Below, in pieces: positions 34,065 to 42,655 of a DNA stretch of 64,000 nt. The stretch spans positions 1 through 64,000 of the forward strand of contig JBOFLG010000090.1 in the NCBI GenBank assembly GCA_051657745.1, in the 5' to 3' direction. Each line of letters starts with the position of its first letter. The stretch's first letter is position 1. The notes under the pieces were generated by a model. The model was not told the origin of the DNA. It saw only the letters and a list, made by a program, of their open reading frames with translations, and searched no databases. Source of the DNA: JBOFLG01 sp051657745. GTDB taxonomy: Bacteria; Actinomycetota; Actinomycetes; Actinomycetales; Dermatophilaceae. The position numbers and the translations under genes were made by a program.

Positions 34065-34781
34065 ATGAGCCCGGTCTTCGACTGCACCACCGAGCACGGG
34101 CGGTCCGACGCCATCCCCAAGGCAGCGGCCGGCGTGCGCGAGGGGAAGCTGGTCGTCATCCCCACCGACACGCTGTACGGCATCGGAGCCGACGCGTTTT
34201 CTGCCGAGGCGGTGCGCGACCTGCTCGACGCCAAGGGCCGGGGCGCCGACATGCCACCGCCGGTGCTCGTGCCCGACGCCCGCACGGTCGACGGCCTGGC
34301 CACCGACGTGCCCGCGTATGCCCGGGCGCTGGTCGCCGAGTTCTGGCCTGGGCCGCTCACCATCGTGCTCCAGGCTCAGCCGTCGCTGCGATGGGACCTG
34401 GGCGACACCGGTGGGACGGTGGCGCTGCGGATGCCGGATGATGACGTGGCTCTGGCGCTGCTGCGCGAGGTCGGCCCGATGGCGGTGAGCAGCGCCAACC
34501 GCCATGGGTACCCGGCATCCCGCACCGTGGTCGAGGCGGCCAGCCAACTCGGCGCTGCCGTCGAGTTCTACCTTGACGGCGGCCCCGTGACCGGCGGTCT
34601 CGCATCGACGATCGTCGACTGTACGCGGGCCGAACCGGTGGTGCTGCGGCTCGGTGCGCTTGCCGCGGATCGGGTCATGGCCGTCGTCGAGCGAGCCCGG
34701 GCCGACGCCCTAGAGTTGACGGGCGCCGAGCCTGACGCGCATCCTCCCAGCCAGCCGCGAGAGAGCATCGAGCATGAGTGA
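34065..34781 (+). CDS. Threonylcarbamoyl-AMP synthase (TsaC/Sua5/YrdC family)
   Basis: Makes L-threonylcarbamoyl-adenylate from threonine, bicarbonate and ATP for the t6A37 modification of tRNAs. 238 residues. The YrdC domain shows VIPTDTLYGIGADAF (Lys/Arg-Ser loop region follows), FWPGPLTIVLQ and AVSSANRHG. The tail beyond about residue 205 is short, so it is the TsaC form or a short Sua5. Its end overlaps the glyA start by 8 bases. Confidence 0.93.
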   Translation: MSPVFDCTTEHGRSDAIPKAAAGVREGKLVVIPTDTLYGIGADAFSAEAVRDLLDAKGRGADMPPPVLVPDARTVDGLATDVPAYARALVAEFWPGPLTIVLQAQPSLRWDLGDTGGTVALRMPDDDVALALLREVGPMAVSSANRHGYPASRTVVEAASQLGAAVEFYLDGGPVTGGLASTIVDCTRAEPVVLRLGALAADRVMAVVERARADALELTGAEPDAHPPSQPRESIEHE

Positions 34782-36066
34782 CACGTTTTACGGATCTGAC
34801 TTCGGCGCCCTTGAGTCCGTCGACCCCGACATCGCCGGCATCCTGGTGGCCGAGCTCGAGCGGCTCCGGAGCGGGCTGCAGTTGATCGCCAGCGAAAATT
34901 TCTCCAGCCCCGCGGTGCTCACTGCCCTGGGGTCGACGCTGTCCAACAAGTACGCCGAGGGGTACCCGGGGCGGCGCTACTACGGCGGCTGCGTCGAGGT
35001 CGACAAAGCTGAGGCGCTCGCCATCGAGCGGTGTCGGTCACTGTTCGGTGCCGACCACGCCAATGTGCAGCCGCATTCGGGCGCCAGCGCGAACCAGGCT
35101 GTCTACGGGGCTTTCCTGAAGCCGGGCGAGACCCTCCTGGCGATGAGCCTTCCGCACGGTGGACACCTCACCCACGGCACCAAGGTCTCGTTCTCCGGTA
35201 AGTGGTTCGATGCCGTGCACTACGGCGTCGAGGCGGCCACCGAGCACATCGACTACGACGAGGTCGAGCGGCTCGCCAAGGAACACCGCCCGAAGGTCAT
35301 CCTCGCCGGTGGCTCGGCCGTTCCACGGCTCATTGACTTCGCCCGGTTCCGGGCTATCGCCGACGAGGTCGGCGCGATCTTCTGGGTCGACGCGGCCCAC
35401 TTCATCGGCTTGGTTGCCGGCGCGGCCATTCCCAGTCCGGTCCCGTATGCGGATGTGGTGTCGTTCACGACCCACAAGGTGTTGCGTGGGCCGCGCTCGG
35501 GCGCCATCGTCTGTCGGGCCGAGCACGCCGCGGCCATCGACAAAGCCGTCTTCCCGATGATGCAAGGCGGCCCGCAGATGCACTCGATCGCGGCCAAGGC
35601 GGTCAACTTCATGGAGTGCGCCACACCTGAGTACGCGGCCTACACCCGTCAGGTGGTGACCAACGCGGGGGTACTCGCGGGTGCGTTGGGCGAGCACGGC
35701 ATCCGGCCCACCACTGGCGGTACCGATACTCATCTCTCGCTCCACGACCTCCAGGCCGTGTCAGTGACCGGAGTCGACGCCGAGGCGCGCTGCGACGCAG
35801 CTGGAATCACGCTGAACAAGAACGCGATCCCGTTCGACCCGCAGAAGCCGAACGTCGCCTCCGGGGTTCGGGTCGGTACCCCGTGTCTCACGACCCAGGG
35901 CATGGCCGAGGCCGAGATGCGCACCGTCGCCGGCCTCATCGCCCGGGCGGTCATCGATGGGTCAGCCGACCCTGCGCACCCGGTGTCGCGCGAGGTCCGC
36001 TCCCAGGTCGCTGAGCTCGTCGAGGCATTCCCGGCCTACCCGCGCCCGATCCGCGTCGGCAGCTGA
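34774..36066 (+). CDS. glyA: Serine hydroxymethyltransferase
   Basis: PLP enzyme interconverting serine and glycine with tetrahydrofolate, 430 residues. N-terminal LIASENFSSPAVL and KYAEGYPGRRYYGGC; the PLP Lys is in SFTTHKVLRGPRSGAI; C-terminal NKNAIPFDPQKP. The region around HFIGLVAGAAIPSPVPYADV is the expected folate-site loop. It overlaps the end of tsaC, suggesting coupling. Confidence 0.97.
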   Translation: MSDTFYGSDFGALESVDPDIAGILVAELERLRSGLQLIASENFSSPAVLTALGSTLSNKYAEGYPGRRYYGGCVEVDKAEALAIERCRSLFGADHANVQPHSGASANQAVYGAFLKPGETLLAMSLPHGGHLTHGTKVSFSGKWFDAVHYGVEAATEHIDYDEVERLAKEHRPKVILAGGSAVPRLIDFARFRAIADEVGAIFWVDAAHFIGLVAGAAIPSPVPYADVVSFTTHKVLRGPRSGAIVCRAEHAAAIDKAVFPMMQGGPQMHSIAAKAVNFMECATPEYAAYTRQVVTNAGVLAGALGEHGIRPTTGGTDTHLSLHDLQAVSVTGVDAEARCDAAGITLNKNAIPFDPQKPNVASGVRVGTPCLTTQGMAEAEMRTVAGLIARAVIDGSADPAHPVSREVRSQVAELVEAFPAYPRPIRVGS

Positions 36067-36078
36067 GACCGTTCCCCC

Positions 36079-37473
36079 GTGTCCTCACCGGACGCCGAGG
36101 CTGGCTCCGCGCTTCCGCTGCTCGGCCGACTCAACCGGCGTGGCTTCCGTGCGGTGATGGTGCTCGACGGTCTCGCGGTGCTTGGTCTGGCGATTTCGAT
36201 CATGGTGTACCGCTTCGGGCCGCCACCTCAGTGGCCGACCTACGAGGTGGCCGAGTACCTCTCGTCCTTCTCGGTCGCGGCCCTGGTGTTTCTCGCCGCG
36301 TTCTACTTCGGCGGCCTCTACGAGCGTGAGCCGAGGTTGGGCGGTGGCATCGTCCTACCCCGCGCCGCTGCACTCTCGCTTGCCGCCGGGAGTTTCGTGA
36401 CGCTGCTCAACCTTGCCCTCACCGGCCTCGTCCGGCAGCGCGGGTCGATCATCGAGCGCGCGTTGCCGTTCCCGATCCCCAACCTGCTGGCGGTGATCGT
36501 GCTCGCGGCGCTCGGCGTGGCGTTCAACCGTGCCGTTGTCCAATGGGTCCGCACCCGGCGGGAGGGGCCGCCCCGCGTCATCCTGGCCGGCGAGGCCGCC
36601 GACCTCGACCTCGCGCGCCACCACCTCGAAGTCAACTCTGAGGTCTTGGACATCGTCGCCGAGGTCGATGACCCGAACGCGGTGGTCGATGCCGCGTATG
36701 CGGCCCGGGCAACCGATGTCGTGCTGGTCACCGGGGCCTGGCTGGAGGAGTGGTACCCGCGAACTATCGGCCGGCTCGACCAGGGTGGGATGACGATCCT
36801 GCTGCGGGTTACCGGCCGCGAGACGCTGTTCGGCTTGGACCGGCTGCGCGAGGTCGGTGGGATGCCGTTCGTCCTGCTTCTCCCGCAGACCATGCCGGCG
36901 TCGCAGCGCCACTTCAAGCGGATCCTGGACCTGTTCCTGCTGCTGGTGACCGCGCCAGTGTGGATGGCCCTGCTGGGCGGCACGGCCCTCTACCAACTGG
37001 TGGTCGCCGGCCGGCCGCTGCTGTATCGGCAGACCCGGGTCGGGGTGGGCGGTGCGACCTTCGAGATGGTCAAGTTCCGGAGCATGCGGGTCGATGCTGA
37101 GCCCGACGGGGCGGCCCGGCTGGCGGCGCTCGGTGACCCGCGCGTTATCCCGGCCTGTCGGTGGATCCGAGCCACTCGCGCCGACGAACTACCTCAGATC
37201 CTGCACATCATTACCGGCCGGATGTCGGTCGTCGGGCCTCGCCCGGAGCGGCCCGAGTTGACCGCCGGGTTCGAGAAGGAGATTGCCGGCTACACCCGGC
37301 GCCACGAGGTGCCGCCGGGACTCACCGGTCTGGCTCAGATTCATGGGCGCTACCACACGGACGCCGAGTACAAGCTGGGTTACGACCTTCAGTACCTGGT
37401 CAACTGGTCGCCGGTGCTTGACCTGGAGATCATCGCCCGCACGATCTGGGTGGTTCTGGCGCGCCGGGTGTGA
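36079..37473 (+). CDS. Polyprenyl-phosphate sugar-1-phosphate transferase (WbaP/WcaJ-like)
   Basis: Membrane enzyme loading a sugar phosphate onto undecaprenyl-phosphate to start a surface glycan, 464 residues. Four N-terminal hydrophobic segments (about 15-140) precede a Rossmann-like central part (VILAGEAADLDLARHH). The bacterial sugar transferase domain follows: KRILDLFLLLVTAPVWMAL, MVKFRSMRVDAE, GRMSVVGPRPERPEL, and EVPPGLTGLAQIHGRYHT. In many actinomycetes this place between glyA and atp is held by a WecA-type transferase of another fold; here a different initiating enzyme sits instead. GTG start, 12 bases after glyA. Confidence 0.92.
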   Translation: MSSPDAEAGSALPLLGRLNRRGFRAVMVLDGLAVLGLAISIMVYRFGPPPQWPTYEVAEYLSSFSVAALVFLAAFYFGGLYEREPRLGGGIVLPRAAALSLAAGSFVTLLNLALTGLVRQRGSIIERALPFPIPNLLAVIVLAALGVAFNRAVVQWVRTRREGPPRVILAGEAADLDLARHHLEVNSEVLDIVAEVDDPNAVVDAAYAARATDVVLVTGAWLEEWYPRTIGRLDQGGMTILLRVTGRETLFGLDRLREVGGMPFVLLLPQTMPASQRHFKRILDLFLLLVTAPVWMALLGGTALYQLVVAGRPLLYRQTRVGVGGATFEMVKFRSMRVDAEPDGAARLAALGDPRVIPACRWIRATRADELPQILHIITGRMSVVGPRPERPELTAGFEKEIAGYTRRHEVPPGLTGLAQIHGRYHTDAEYKLGYDLQYLVNWSPVLDLEIIARTIWVVLARRV

Positions 37474-37528
37474 GATGGCCCGGCGCAGGTGCGCCGGCGC
37501 GGATCGGGCGAGTTGGGCCGGTCACATT

Positions 37529-37550
37529 GCTTGTGATAGTTTTCACAAGC
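37529..37550. promoter_or_regulatory. CRP/GlxR-type palindrome before the atp operon
   Basis: Perfect 8-bp inverted repeat GCTTGTGA-N6-TCACAAGC. Its core TGTGA (37532-37536), six bases, TCACA (37543-37547) is the consensus of CRP/FNR-family regulators such as E. coli CRP and corynebacterial GlxR. It lies 21 bases before the first atp-cluster gene, so a bound protein would affect the promoter or early elongation. Binding is inferred. Confidence 0.65.
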
Positions 37551-37570
37551 GATTGAGGGAGGAGTACAAC

Positions 37571-37993
37571 GTGGCACAACGGCTTGGGACTCGGACTCCG
37601 GTCAGCGGGATGGTTGGGCACGTCCTCGCCGCGGGGTCGGTATGCGTCGTGCTCGCCATGGTCATCGGCAGCCTCATCAGCCCCAGCGCGGCGGCCTCCG
37701 CAGGGCTCGGCTCAGTCACGGTTCTGGTCGTGGTCGTGCTTGGCGTCCTCGGGACGACCGCGGTTCTCCGAGGTGCTGACGGGCTCGCCCTCGCCGGAGC
37801 TGGAGTTGTCTACCTCGGGCAGTTGGTGCTCCTGGTCGCGGTGATTGCCGCGGTGCGTGATGCGCGCTGGCTGGTGGGGCCGGCCTTCGCCGTCGCCGCG
37901 ATCGCGCAAACCCTGATGACCCAGGTCGCGATGGTCATTGGCTACCTCCGAGCCCGCCACGAACTCACCGACTCCCCCCTGGTGCCACGATGA
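37571..37993 (+). CDS. AtpI-like membrane protein
   Basis: 140 residues with four predicted membrane segments (HVLAAGSVCVVLAMVIGS, TVLVVVVLGVLGTTAVL, AGAGVVYLGQLVLLVAVIA, and AVAAIAQTLMTQVAMVIGY). By position (first gene before atpZ/atpB) and topology it is the AtpI equivalent of actinomycetes, a helper for c-ring assembly. Sequence similarity to AtpI is weak by eye. GTG start with GGAGG upstream. Confidence 0.75.
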   Translation: MAQRLGTRTPVSGMVGHVLAAGSVCVVLAMVIGSLISPSAAASAGLGSVTVLVVVVLGVLGTTAVLRGADGLALAGAGVVYLGQLVLLVAVIAAVRDARWLVGPAFAVAAIAQTLMTQVAMVIGYLRARHELTDSPLVPR

Positions 37994-38262
37994 CCTCCGC
38001 CGAGCAGGACGTGCCGCCGCAGCCGGACGCCATGGGCGCCACGGTCACCGCCTACCTGCTGACCGGGCCGGTCTGCGGCGGTGCGCTGGGCTATGCACTC
38101 GACCTCCTGATCGATGCTCGGTTCTTCATCGTCATCGGTCTTCTCGCCGGAATGGCCTTGTCCATCTACACGATCTGGCTCCGGTACGGTAGGACCGGTT
38201 CCGACGCGCCATCGCCGCGGAGACCGCTGGATGTAATCCCCCACCACGAGGAGACTTCGTGA
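37990..38262 (+). CDS. AtpZ/AtpI-family small membrane protein
   Basis: 90 residues with two hydrophobic segments (TAYLLTGPVCGGALGYALD and FFIVIGLLAGMALSIYTIW) and the Gly-rich pattern of the AtpZ family, thought to help ion or Mg handling near the ATP synthase. It overlaps the previous gene by 4 bases (ATGA) and atpB by 4 (GTGA). Confidence 0.82.
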   Translation: MTSAEQDVPPQPDAMGATVTAYLLTGPVCGGALGYALDLLIDARFFIVIGLLAGMALSIYTIWLRYGRTGSDAPSPRRPLDVIPHHEETS

Positions 38263-39068
38263 CCATGGCCGCTGCCACGTGGCAACCGGCATCTCTTCCC
38301 ACCGCTGGTGGCGATGAGTTCGCCCCGCCGACGCCGGAGATCTTTTTCCTCCCGCTCGCCGGTCCTGAGGGTTGGCAGGTCACCGAGCAGATGTTTTGGG
38401 GTGGGGTATCGGTCGCGATTATCTGCACACTGCTCATTGTCCTCAGCCGTAATGCTGCGGTGGTGCCGAGCAAGGGGCAGTGGTTCCTCGAGGGCGTGTA
38501 CGGCGCGGTGCGCAACGGGATTGCCCGCGACATGATCGGTTCCAAAGAATTCCTGCGTTTCGTGCCGCTGCTGTTCAGCCTCTTCACGCTGATTCTCGTC
38601 AACAACTGGTTCGGCGTCCTGCCGCCGGTGATGAATCCCGTGACCGGACGGGTCGGTTTTCCGATCGCATTCACGGTCATCGTCTACGTGGTCTACCACT
38701 GGGTCGGTATCCGTCGCCACGGCGTCGGGGGGTACTTCAGCCGGCTCGTTCCGCCGGGGCTGCCGGGGTGGATCAAGGGTCCGATCTGGGTCTTGGAGTT
38801 CATCACTTACTTCATCACCCGGCCGTTGACGCTCGCCCTGCGGTTGTTTGGCAACATGTTTGCTGGACACATGCTGATCGTGCTGTTCGTCAGCGCGGGC
38901 GCGTACTTCCTCGCCCAGGGAGGCCTGCTCAGTGCCATGTCGCTGCCGACATTCGTCATGGCGGCTGCGATGTGGCTGTTTGAGGCGTTGGTCCAATTTC
39001 TTCAGGCATATGTCTTCACCCTTCTCGCGGCGAGTTACATCGCGGGAGCGGTGGCGGACGACCACTGA
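38259..39068 (+). CDS. atpB: ATP synthase subunit a
   Basis: Fo proton channel, 269 residues, with about six membrane segments. The essential Arg lies in RPLTLALRLFGNMFAGH; VNNWFGVLPPV and the C-terminal FEALVQFLQAYVFTLL match the family. GTG at 38259 overlaps the atpZ stop; an ATG two codons on is possible, and GAGGAGA sits just upstream of both. Confidence 0.96.
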   Translation: MTMAAATWQPASLPTAGGDEFAPPTPEIFFLPLAGPEGWQVTEQMFWGGVSVAIICTLLIVLSRNAAVVPSKGQWFLEGVYGAVRNGIARDMIGSKEFLRFVPLLFSLFTLILVNNWFGVLPPVMNPVTGRVGFPIAFTVIVYVVYHWVGIRRHGVGGYFSRLVPPGLPGWIKGPIWVLEFITYFITRPLTLALRLFGNMFAGHMLIVLFVSAGAYFLAQGGLLSAMSLPTFVMAAAMWLFEALVQFLQAYVFTLLAASYIAGAVADDH

Positions 39069-39125
39069 CCCGATCCACCCACCCACCACCGGTGGCGCCG
39101 CCACCACCAACCGAAAGAGGATGCT

Positions 39126-39335
39126 GTGTTCGGAAACCTCTCGCTCGTCGGCTACGGCCTTGCGACTATCGGCCCGGCCATCGCCGTCGGCCTGATTTTC
39201 GCGGCGTACATCAACGGTGTGGCCCGCCAGCCCGAGGCGCGTCCGCTACTCCAGCCGATTGCCATCCTCGGATTCGCTCTCGCCGAAGCTCTCGCGATCT
39301 TCGGCCTGGTGCTGTACTTCGTTCCCATCAAGTGA
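39126..39335 (+). CDS. atpE: ATP synthase subunit c
   Basis: 69-residue hairpin of two membrane helices forming the rotor ring. The proton-carrying Glu is in GFALAEALAIFGLVLYF. The polar loop ARQPEARP binds the central stalk. No sodium-type Gln/Glu set in helix 1 (YGLATIGPAIAVGLIFAAY), so it is proton-type. GTG start. Confidence 0.97.
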   Translation: MFGNLSLVGYGLATIGPAIAVGLIFAAYINGVARQPEARPLLQPIAILGFALAEALAIFGLVLYFVPIK

Positions 39336-39378
39336 GTCCCAGGCCCGCACCTATCCCCGACCCGTCGCAGGAGACGTC

Positions 39379-39975
39379 GTGAACCTGACCGCCGTGCCGT
39401 CGTCGGCCGCCTCGCTCGTAGCGGCCGGAGAGGCTGAGAAGCTCCCGCTCCTCCCGTACATCCCGGAGTTGATCTTCGGCTTCGTCATGGTCGGCATCGT
39501 CTACCTGGTGGTCGCTCGGAAAGTGGTCCCCACCATGGAGCGGACGTTTGCCGAGCGACGTGCCGCGATCGAAGGTGGGATCGAGGAGGCCGGTCGAGCC
39601 CAGGCCGAAGCCCGGGCCGCGCTGGAGCAGTACCAGGCGCAGCTCGCCGGGGCCCGGGGCGAAGCCCACGAGATCCGCGAGGCAGCACGGGAGCAGGCCG
39701 CGGCTCTCATGGTGGAGATGCGGACCCAGGCCCAGGCTGAGGCGGCCCGGATCACCGAGCACGCCCAGCGTCAGATCGAGGCCGAACGTCAGCAGGCCGT
39801 TGCTCTGCTCCGTCTGGAGATTGGCACCCTGTCGACGTCATTGGCAAGCAAGATCGTCGGTGAGTCGCTCGAGGATGACGCGCGCCGCACCGGCGTCGTC
39901 GACCGCTTCCTTGCCGAACTCGAGTCTGGTGATGTGCGGCCGGAGAAAGTGGCCCCGGTGGGCCGGGACGCGTGA
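39379..39975 (+). CDS. atpF: ATP synthase subunit b
   Basis: Peripheral stalk, 198 residues: one N-terminal membrane helix (LIFGFVMVGIVYLVVA) after a 35-residue lead, then a long Glu/Arg/Ala-rich helix for dimerisation (about 60-165). GTG start with CAGGAG upstream; the frame before it is a shadow of atpE. The stop overlaps the atpH ATG (TGATG). Confidence 0.94.
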   Translation: MNLTAVPSSAASLVAAGEAEKLPLLPYIPELIFGFVMVGIVYLVVARKVVPTMERTFAERRAAIEGGIEEAGRAQAEARAALEQYQAQLAGARGEAHEIREAAREQAAALMVEMRTQAQAEAARITEHAQRQIEAERQQAVALLRLEIGTLSTSLASKIVGESLEDDARRTGVVDRFLAELESGDVRPEKVAPVGRDA

Positions 39976-40790
39976 TGCGTGGTTCCTCGCGGGCCGCGGC
40001 TCTCGCCGCACAGTCCGCACTCGACACGGCACTCGACGGCTCACCCGACTGGCCGAGACTCGCCGAGGAGTTGTTCGCGATCACCGGCATTGTCGAGAAC
40101 AACGCGTCACTCCGGCGCGCGCTCGCCGACCCGTCGCGCGATGGTGCGGCGAAAGCTGGCCTGGCCCGCTCCCTTTTCGGTAGCCGCCTGAGTTCGGTGG
40201 CCGCTGACTTGGTGGCGGACGTGGCAGGTCAGCGCTGGTCGGCCGAACGCGACCTCGGTGACACCCTCGAGGGGCTAGCGGTCCAGGCATTGCTGGCCCG
40301 GGCCGAGCGCGAGGATCGGATCGACCGAGTCGAGGACGAGTTATTCCGCTTCGAGCGGATCGTCGCCGGTGATCCCGGCCTCCGCGATCTGCTCTCCAGC
40401 CGCACCGCGGATGGAGAGGGAAAGGCCGGTGTGGTGGACGCCCTGCTCGACGGCAAGGCAACGCCCGAGACCCGCCGGTTGGCGCGGCAGGCCGTGCAGG
40501 TGCCACGGGGCCGTCGCCTCAGCCGCGTGATCGAGGCGTATCTCGAGTTGGCCTCCCGGCGCCGCGACGAGGTGAGCGCGCTGGTCACCGTGGCGAGTCC
40601 GCTGTCCGCGGAGCAGTCGAGGCGGCTCGGCGCTGCGCTCCAACGGCAGTACGGCAAGAAAGTTCTGCTCCACGTCGTCCTTGACCCCCAGGTCATCGGC
40701 GGCATCCGGGTGCAGGTCGGCGACGAGGTCGTCGATGGCACCGTCCTTCGCCGACTCGACGAGGCCCGTCGGCACGTCACCGGCAGCTGA
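39975..40790 (+). CDS. atpH: ATP synthase subunit delta
   Basis: Joins F1 to the stalk, 271 residues, longer than the about 180 of E. coli but normal for actinomycetes, where an extra N-terminal helical part is present. The C-terminal family signature is LLHVVLDPQVIGGIRVQVGDEVVDGTVLRRL. A GTG directly before the ATG gives a one-residue longer form. Confidence 0.94.
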   Translation: MRGSSRAAALAAQSALDTALDGSPDWPRLAEELFAITGIVENNASLRRALADPSRDGAAKAGLARSLFGSRLSSVAADLVADVAGQRWSAERDLGDTLEGLAVQALLARAEREDRIDRVEDELFRFERIVAGDPGLRDLLSSRTADGEGKAGVVDALLDGKATPETRRLARQAVQVPRGRRLSRVIEAYLELASRRRDEVSALVTVASPLSAEQSRRLGAALQRQYGKKVLLHVVLDPQVIGGIRVQVGDEVVDGTVLRRLDEARRHVTGS

Positions 40791-40870
40791 CCGACATCCC
40801 GATCCCACTTACGACCCCCCATGAGACCACCCCGGCTCAACCGCCCGGCGATGCGAGGAGAAGAACAGAC

Positions 40871-42517
40871 ATGACGGAGCTCTCGATCCGTCCGGAGGAG
40901 ATCCGGGACGCCCTGGACAACTACGTCCGGTCGTACCAGCCGGGCGCCGCCGCCCGCGAGGAGGTCGGCCGCGTGACCGATGCTGGTGACGGCATCGCTC
41001 ACGTCGAGGGCCTGCCGTCCGCGATGACCAACGAGCTGCTCCGCTTCGAAGACGGCACCCTCGGTTTGGCGCTCAACCTCGACGTGCATCAGATCGGTGT
41101 GGTCATCCTCGGTGAGTTCTCCGGCATCGAGGAGGGGCAAGAGGTCACTCGCACCGGCGAGGTGCTGTCGGTGCCAGTCGGTGACGCGTTCCTCGGCCGG
41201 GTCGTCAACCCGCTCGGCACGCCCATCGACGGTCTCGGTGACATCCAGTCCGAGGAGCGCCGCGCCCTCGAGTTGCAGGCGCCCACTGTGGTGCAGCGCA
41301 AGTCGGTGCATGAGCCGCTCCAGACCGGGCTGAAATCGGTCGACGCCATGACTCCCATCGGCCGCGGCCAGCGCCAGCTCATCATCGGCGACCGTCAGAC
41401 CGGCAAGACCACCGTCGCGGTCGACACGATCATCAACCAGAAGGAATTCTGGGAGACCGGCGATCCCGCCAAGCAGGTGCGCTGCATCTACGTGGCGATC
41501 GGCCAGAAGGGTTCGACGATCGCCTCGGTCAAGGGCACCCTGGAAGAGGCCGGTGCGATGGAGTACACCACCATCGTCGCGGCCCCGGCGTCGGACTCCG
41601 CAGGCTTCAAGTACCTCGCTCCCTACACCGGTTCCGCCATCGGCCAGCATTGGATGTACCAGGGCAAGCATGTGCTCATCGTGTTCGACGACCTGAGCAA
41701 GCAGGCCGAGGCCTACCGCGCGGTGTCACTGCTGCTGCGCCGCCCGCCGGGCCGCGAGGCCTACCCGGGCGACGTGTTCTACCTGCACAGTCGGCTGCTC
41801 GAGCGCTGCGCCAAACTCAGCGACGACCTCGGCGCCGGCTCGATGACCGGTCTGCCCATCATTGAGACGAAGGCTGGTGACGTGTCGGCGTACATCCCGA
41901 CGAACGTCATCTCCATCACCGACGGCCAGATTTACCTCCAGGCTGACCTGTTCAACTCCAATGTGCGCCCGGCCATCGACGTCGGCGTTTCGGTGTCCCG
42001 AGTCGGCGGCGCTGCCCAGATCAAGGCGATGAAGTCGGTGTCCGGCCGGCTCAAGCTCGACCTGGCCCAGTACCGCGCACTCGAAGCGTTCGCCATGTTC
42101 GCCTCCGACCTCGACCCGGCATCGCGGGCCCAGCTCGCCCGCGGTGCACGCCTGGTCGAGTTGCTCAAGCAGCCGCAGTCGGCGCCGTACCCGGTGGAAG
42201 AGCAGGTGGTGTCTATTTGGTTGGGCACCACCGGAAAGCTCGACCAGGTTGCCACCGCCGACGTGCGCCGCTTTGAGGCCGAGTTCCTCGACCATCTGCG
42301 TCGCACCCGGGCGGAACTCCTCGCCGGGATCCGCGAGTCGGGGAAGTTCCCCGAGGAGACCGAGCAGGCGCTGGAGTCGGAGGTGTCCGCCTTCGCCGCT
42401 AGGCTCTTTGAGGGGTCTGGTACTGAGGCGGTACCGGTGCACGACGAGGCTGAGGATGACGCTGCGGCCCGGGCTCAGCAGGCCGAGCAGGAGCAGATCG
42501 TCCGGCAGAAACGCTGA
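40871..42517 (+). CDS. atpA: ATP synthase subunit alpha
   Basis: Non-catalytic F1 subunit, 548 residues. P-loop GDRQTGKTT; ALNLDVHQIGVVILG and PAIDVGVSVSRVGGAAQ are family marks. A 35-residue acidic, Ala-rich tail (EAVPVHDEAEDDAAARAQQ) is typical of actinobacterial alpha subunits. AGGAGAAG lies eight bases before the ATG. Confidence 0.97.
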   Translation: MTELSIRPEEIRDALDNYVRSYQPGAAAREEVGRVTDAGDGIAHVEGLPSAMTNELLRFEDGTLGLALNLDVHQIGVVILGEFSGIEEGQEVTRTGEVLSVPVGDAFLGRVVNPLGTPIDGLGDIQSEERRALELQAPTVVQRKSVHEPLQTGLKSVDAMTPIGRGQRQLIIGDRQTGKTTVAVDTIINQKEFWETGDPAKQVRCIYVAIGQKGSTIASVKGTLEEAGAMEYTTIVAAPASDSAGFKYLAPYTGSAIGQHWMYQGKHVLIVFDDLSKQAEAYRAVSLLLRRPPGREAYPGDVFYLHSRLLERCAKLSDDLGAGSMTGLPIIETKAGDVSAYIPTNVISITDGQIYLQADLFNSNVRPAIDVGVSVSRVGGAAQIKAMKSVSGRLKLDLAQYRALEAFAMFASDLDPASRAQLARGARLVELLKQPQSAPYPVEEQVVSIWLGTTGKLDQVATADVRRFEAEFLDHLRRTRAELLAGIRESGKFPEETEQALESEVSAFAARLFEGSGTEAVPVHDEAEDDAAARAQQAEQEQIVRQKR

Positions 42518-42520
42518 CCG

Positions 42521-42564
42521 CACGGGGGGCGCCCATGCAGAGCGTGGGACCCGCGCCCCCCGTG
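42521..42564 (+). terminator. Mid-operon hairpin between atpA and atpG
   Basis: Perfect 12-bp GC-rich stem (CACGGGGGGCGC, 42521-42532, with 42553-42564) and a 20-base loop, starting 4 bases past the atpA stop. With no T-run and essential genes beyond, it may be a partial terminator, an mRNA-stabilising end, or a processing site. Confidence 0.55.
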
Positions 42565-42570
42565 CCCCCC

Positions 42571-42628
42571 CGAACGACGGGGACCCGGACCCTCGAACGA
42601 CGGGGACCGTGAACCCCCCGAACGACAC
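42571..42628. repeat. 15-bp direct repeats between atpA and atpG
   Basis: CGAACGACGGGGACC occurs at 42571-42585 and 42594-42608, and its first eight bases recur at 42619-42626. With the preceding hairpin this makes the 138-base atpA-atpG gap unusual in an otherwise tight operon. Confidence 0.7.
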
Positions 42629-42655
42629 GCAACTTCAGCAGGAAGGCGGGAACGC

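Noticed and set aside
39975..40790. Subunit delta looks too long and could be a fusion
   Set aside because: About 270 residues is normal for actinobacterial AtpH; no b-type membrane helix is present.
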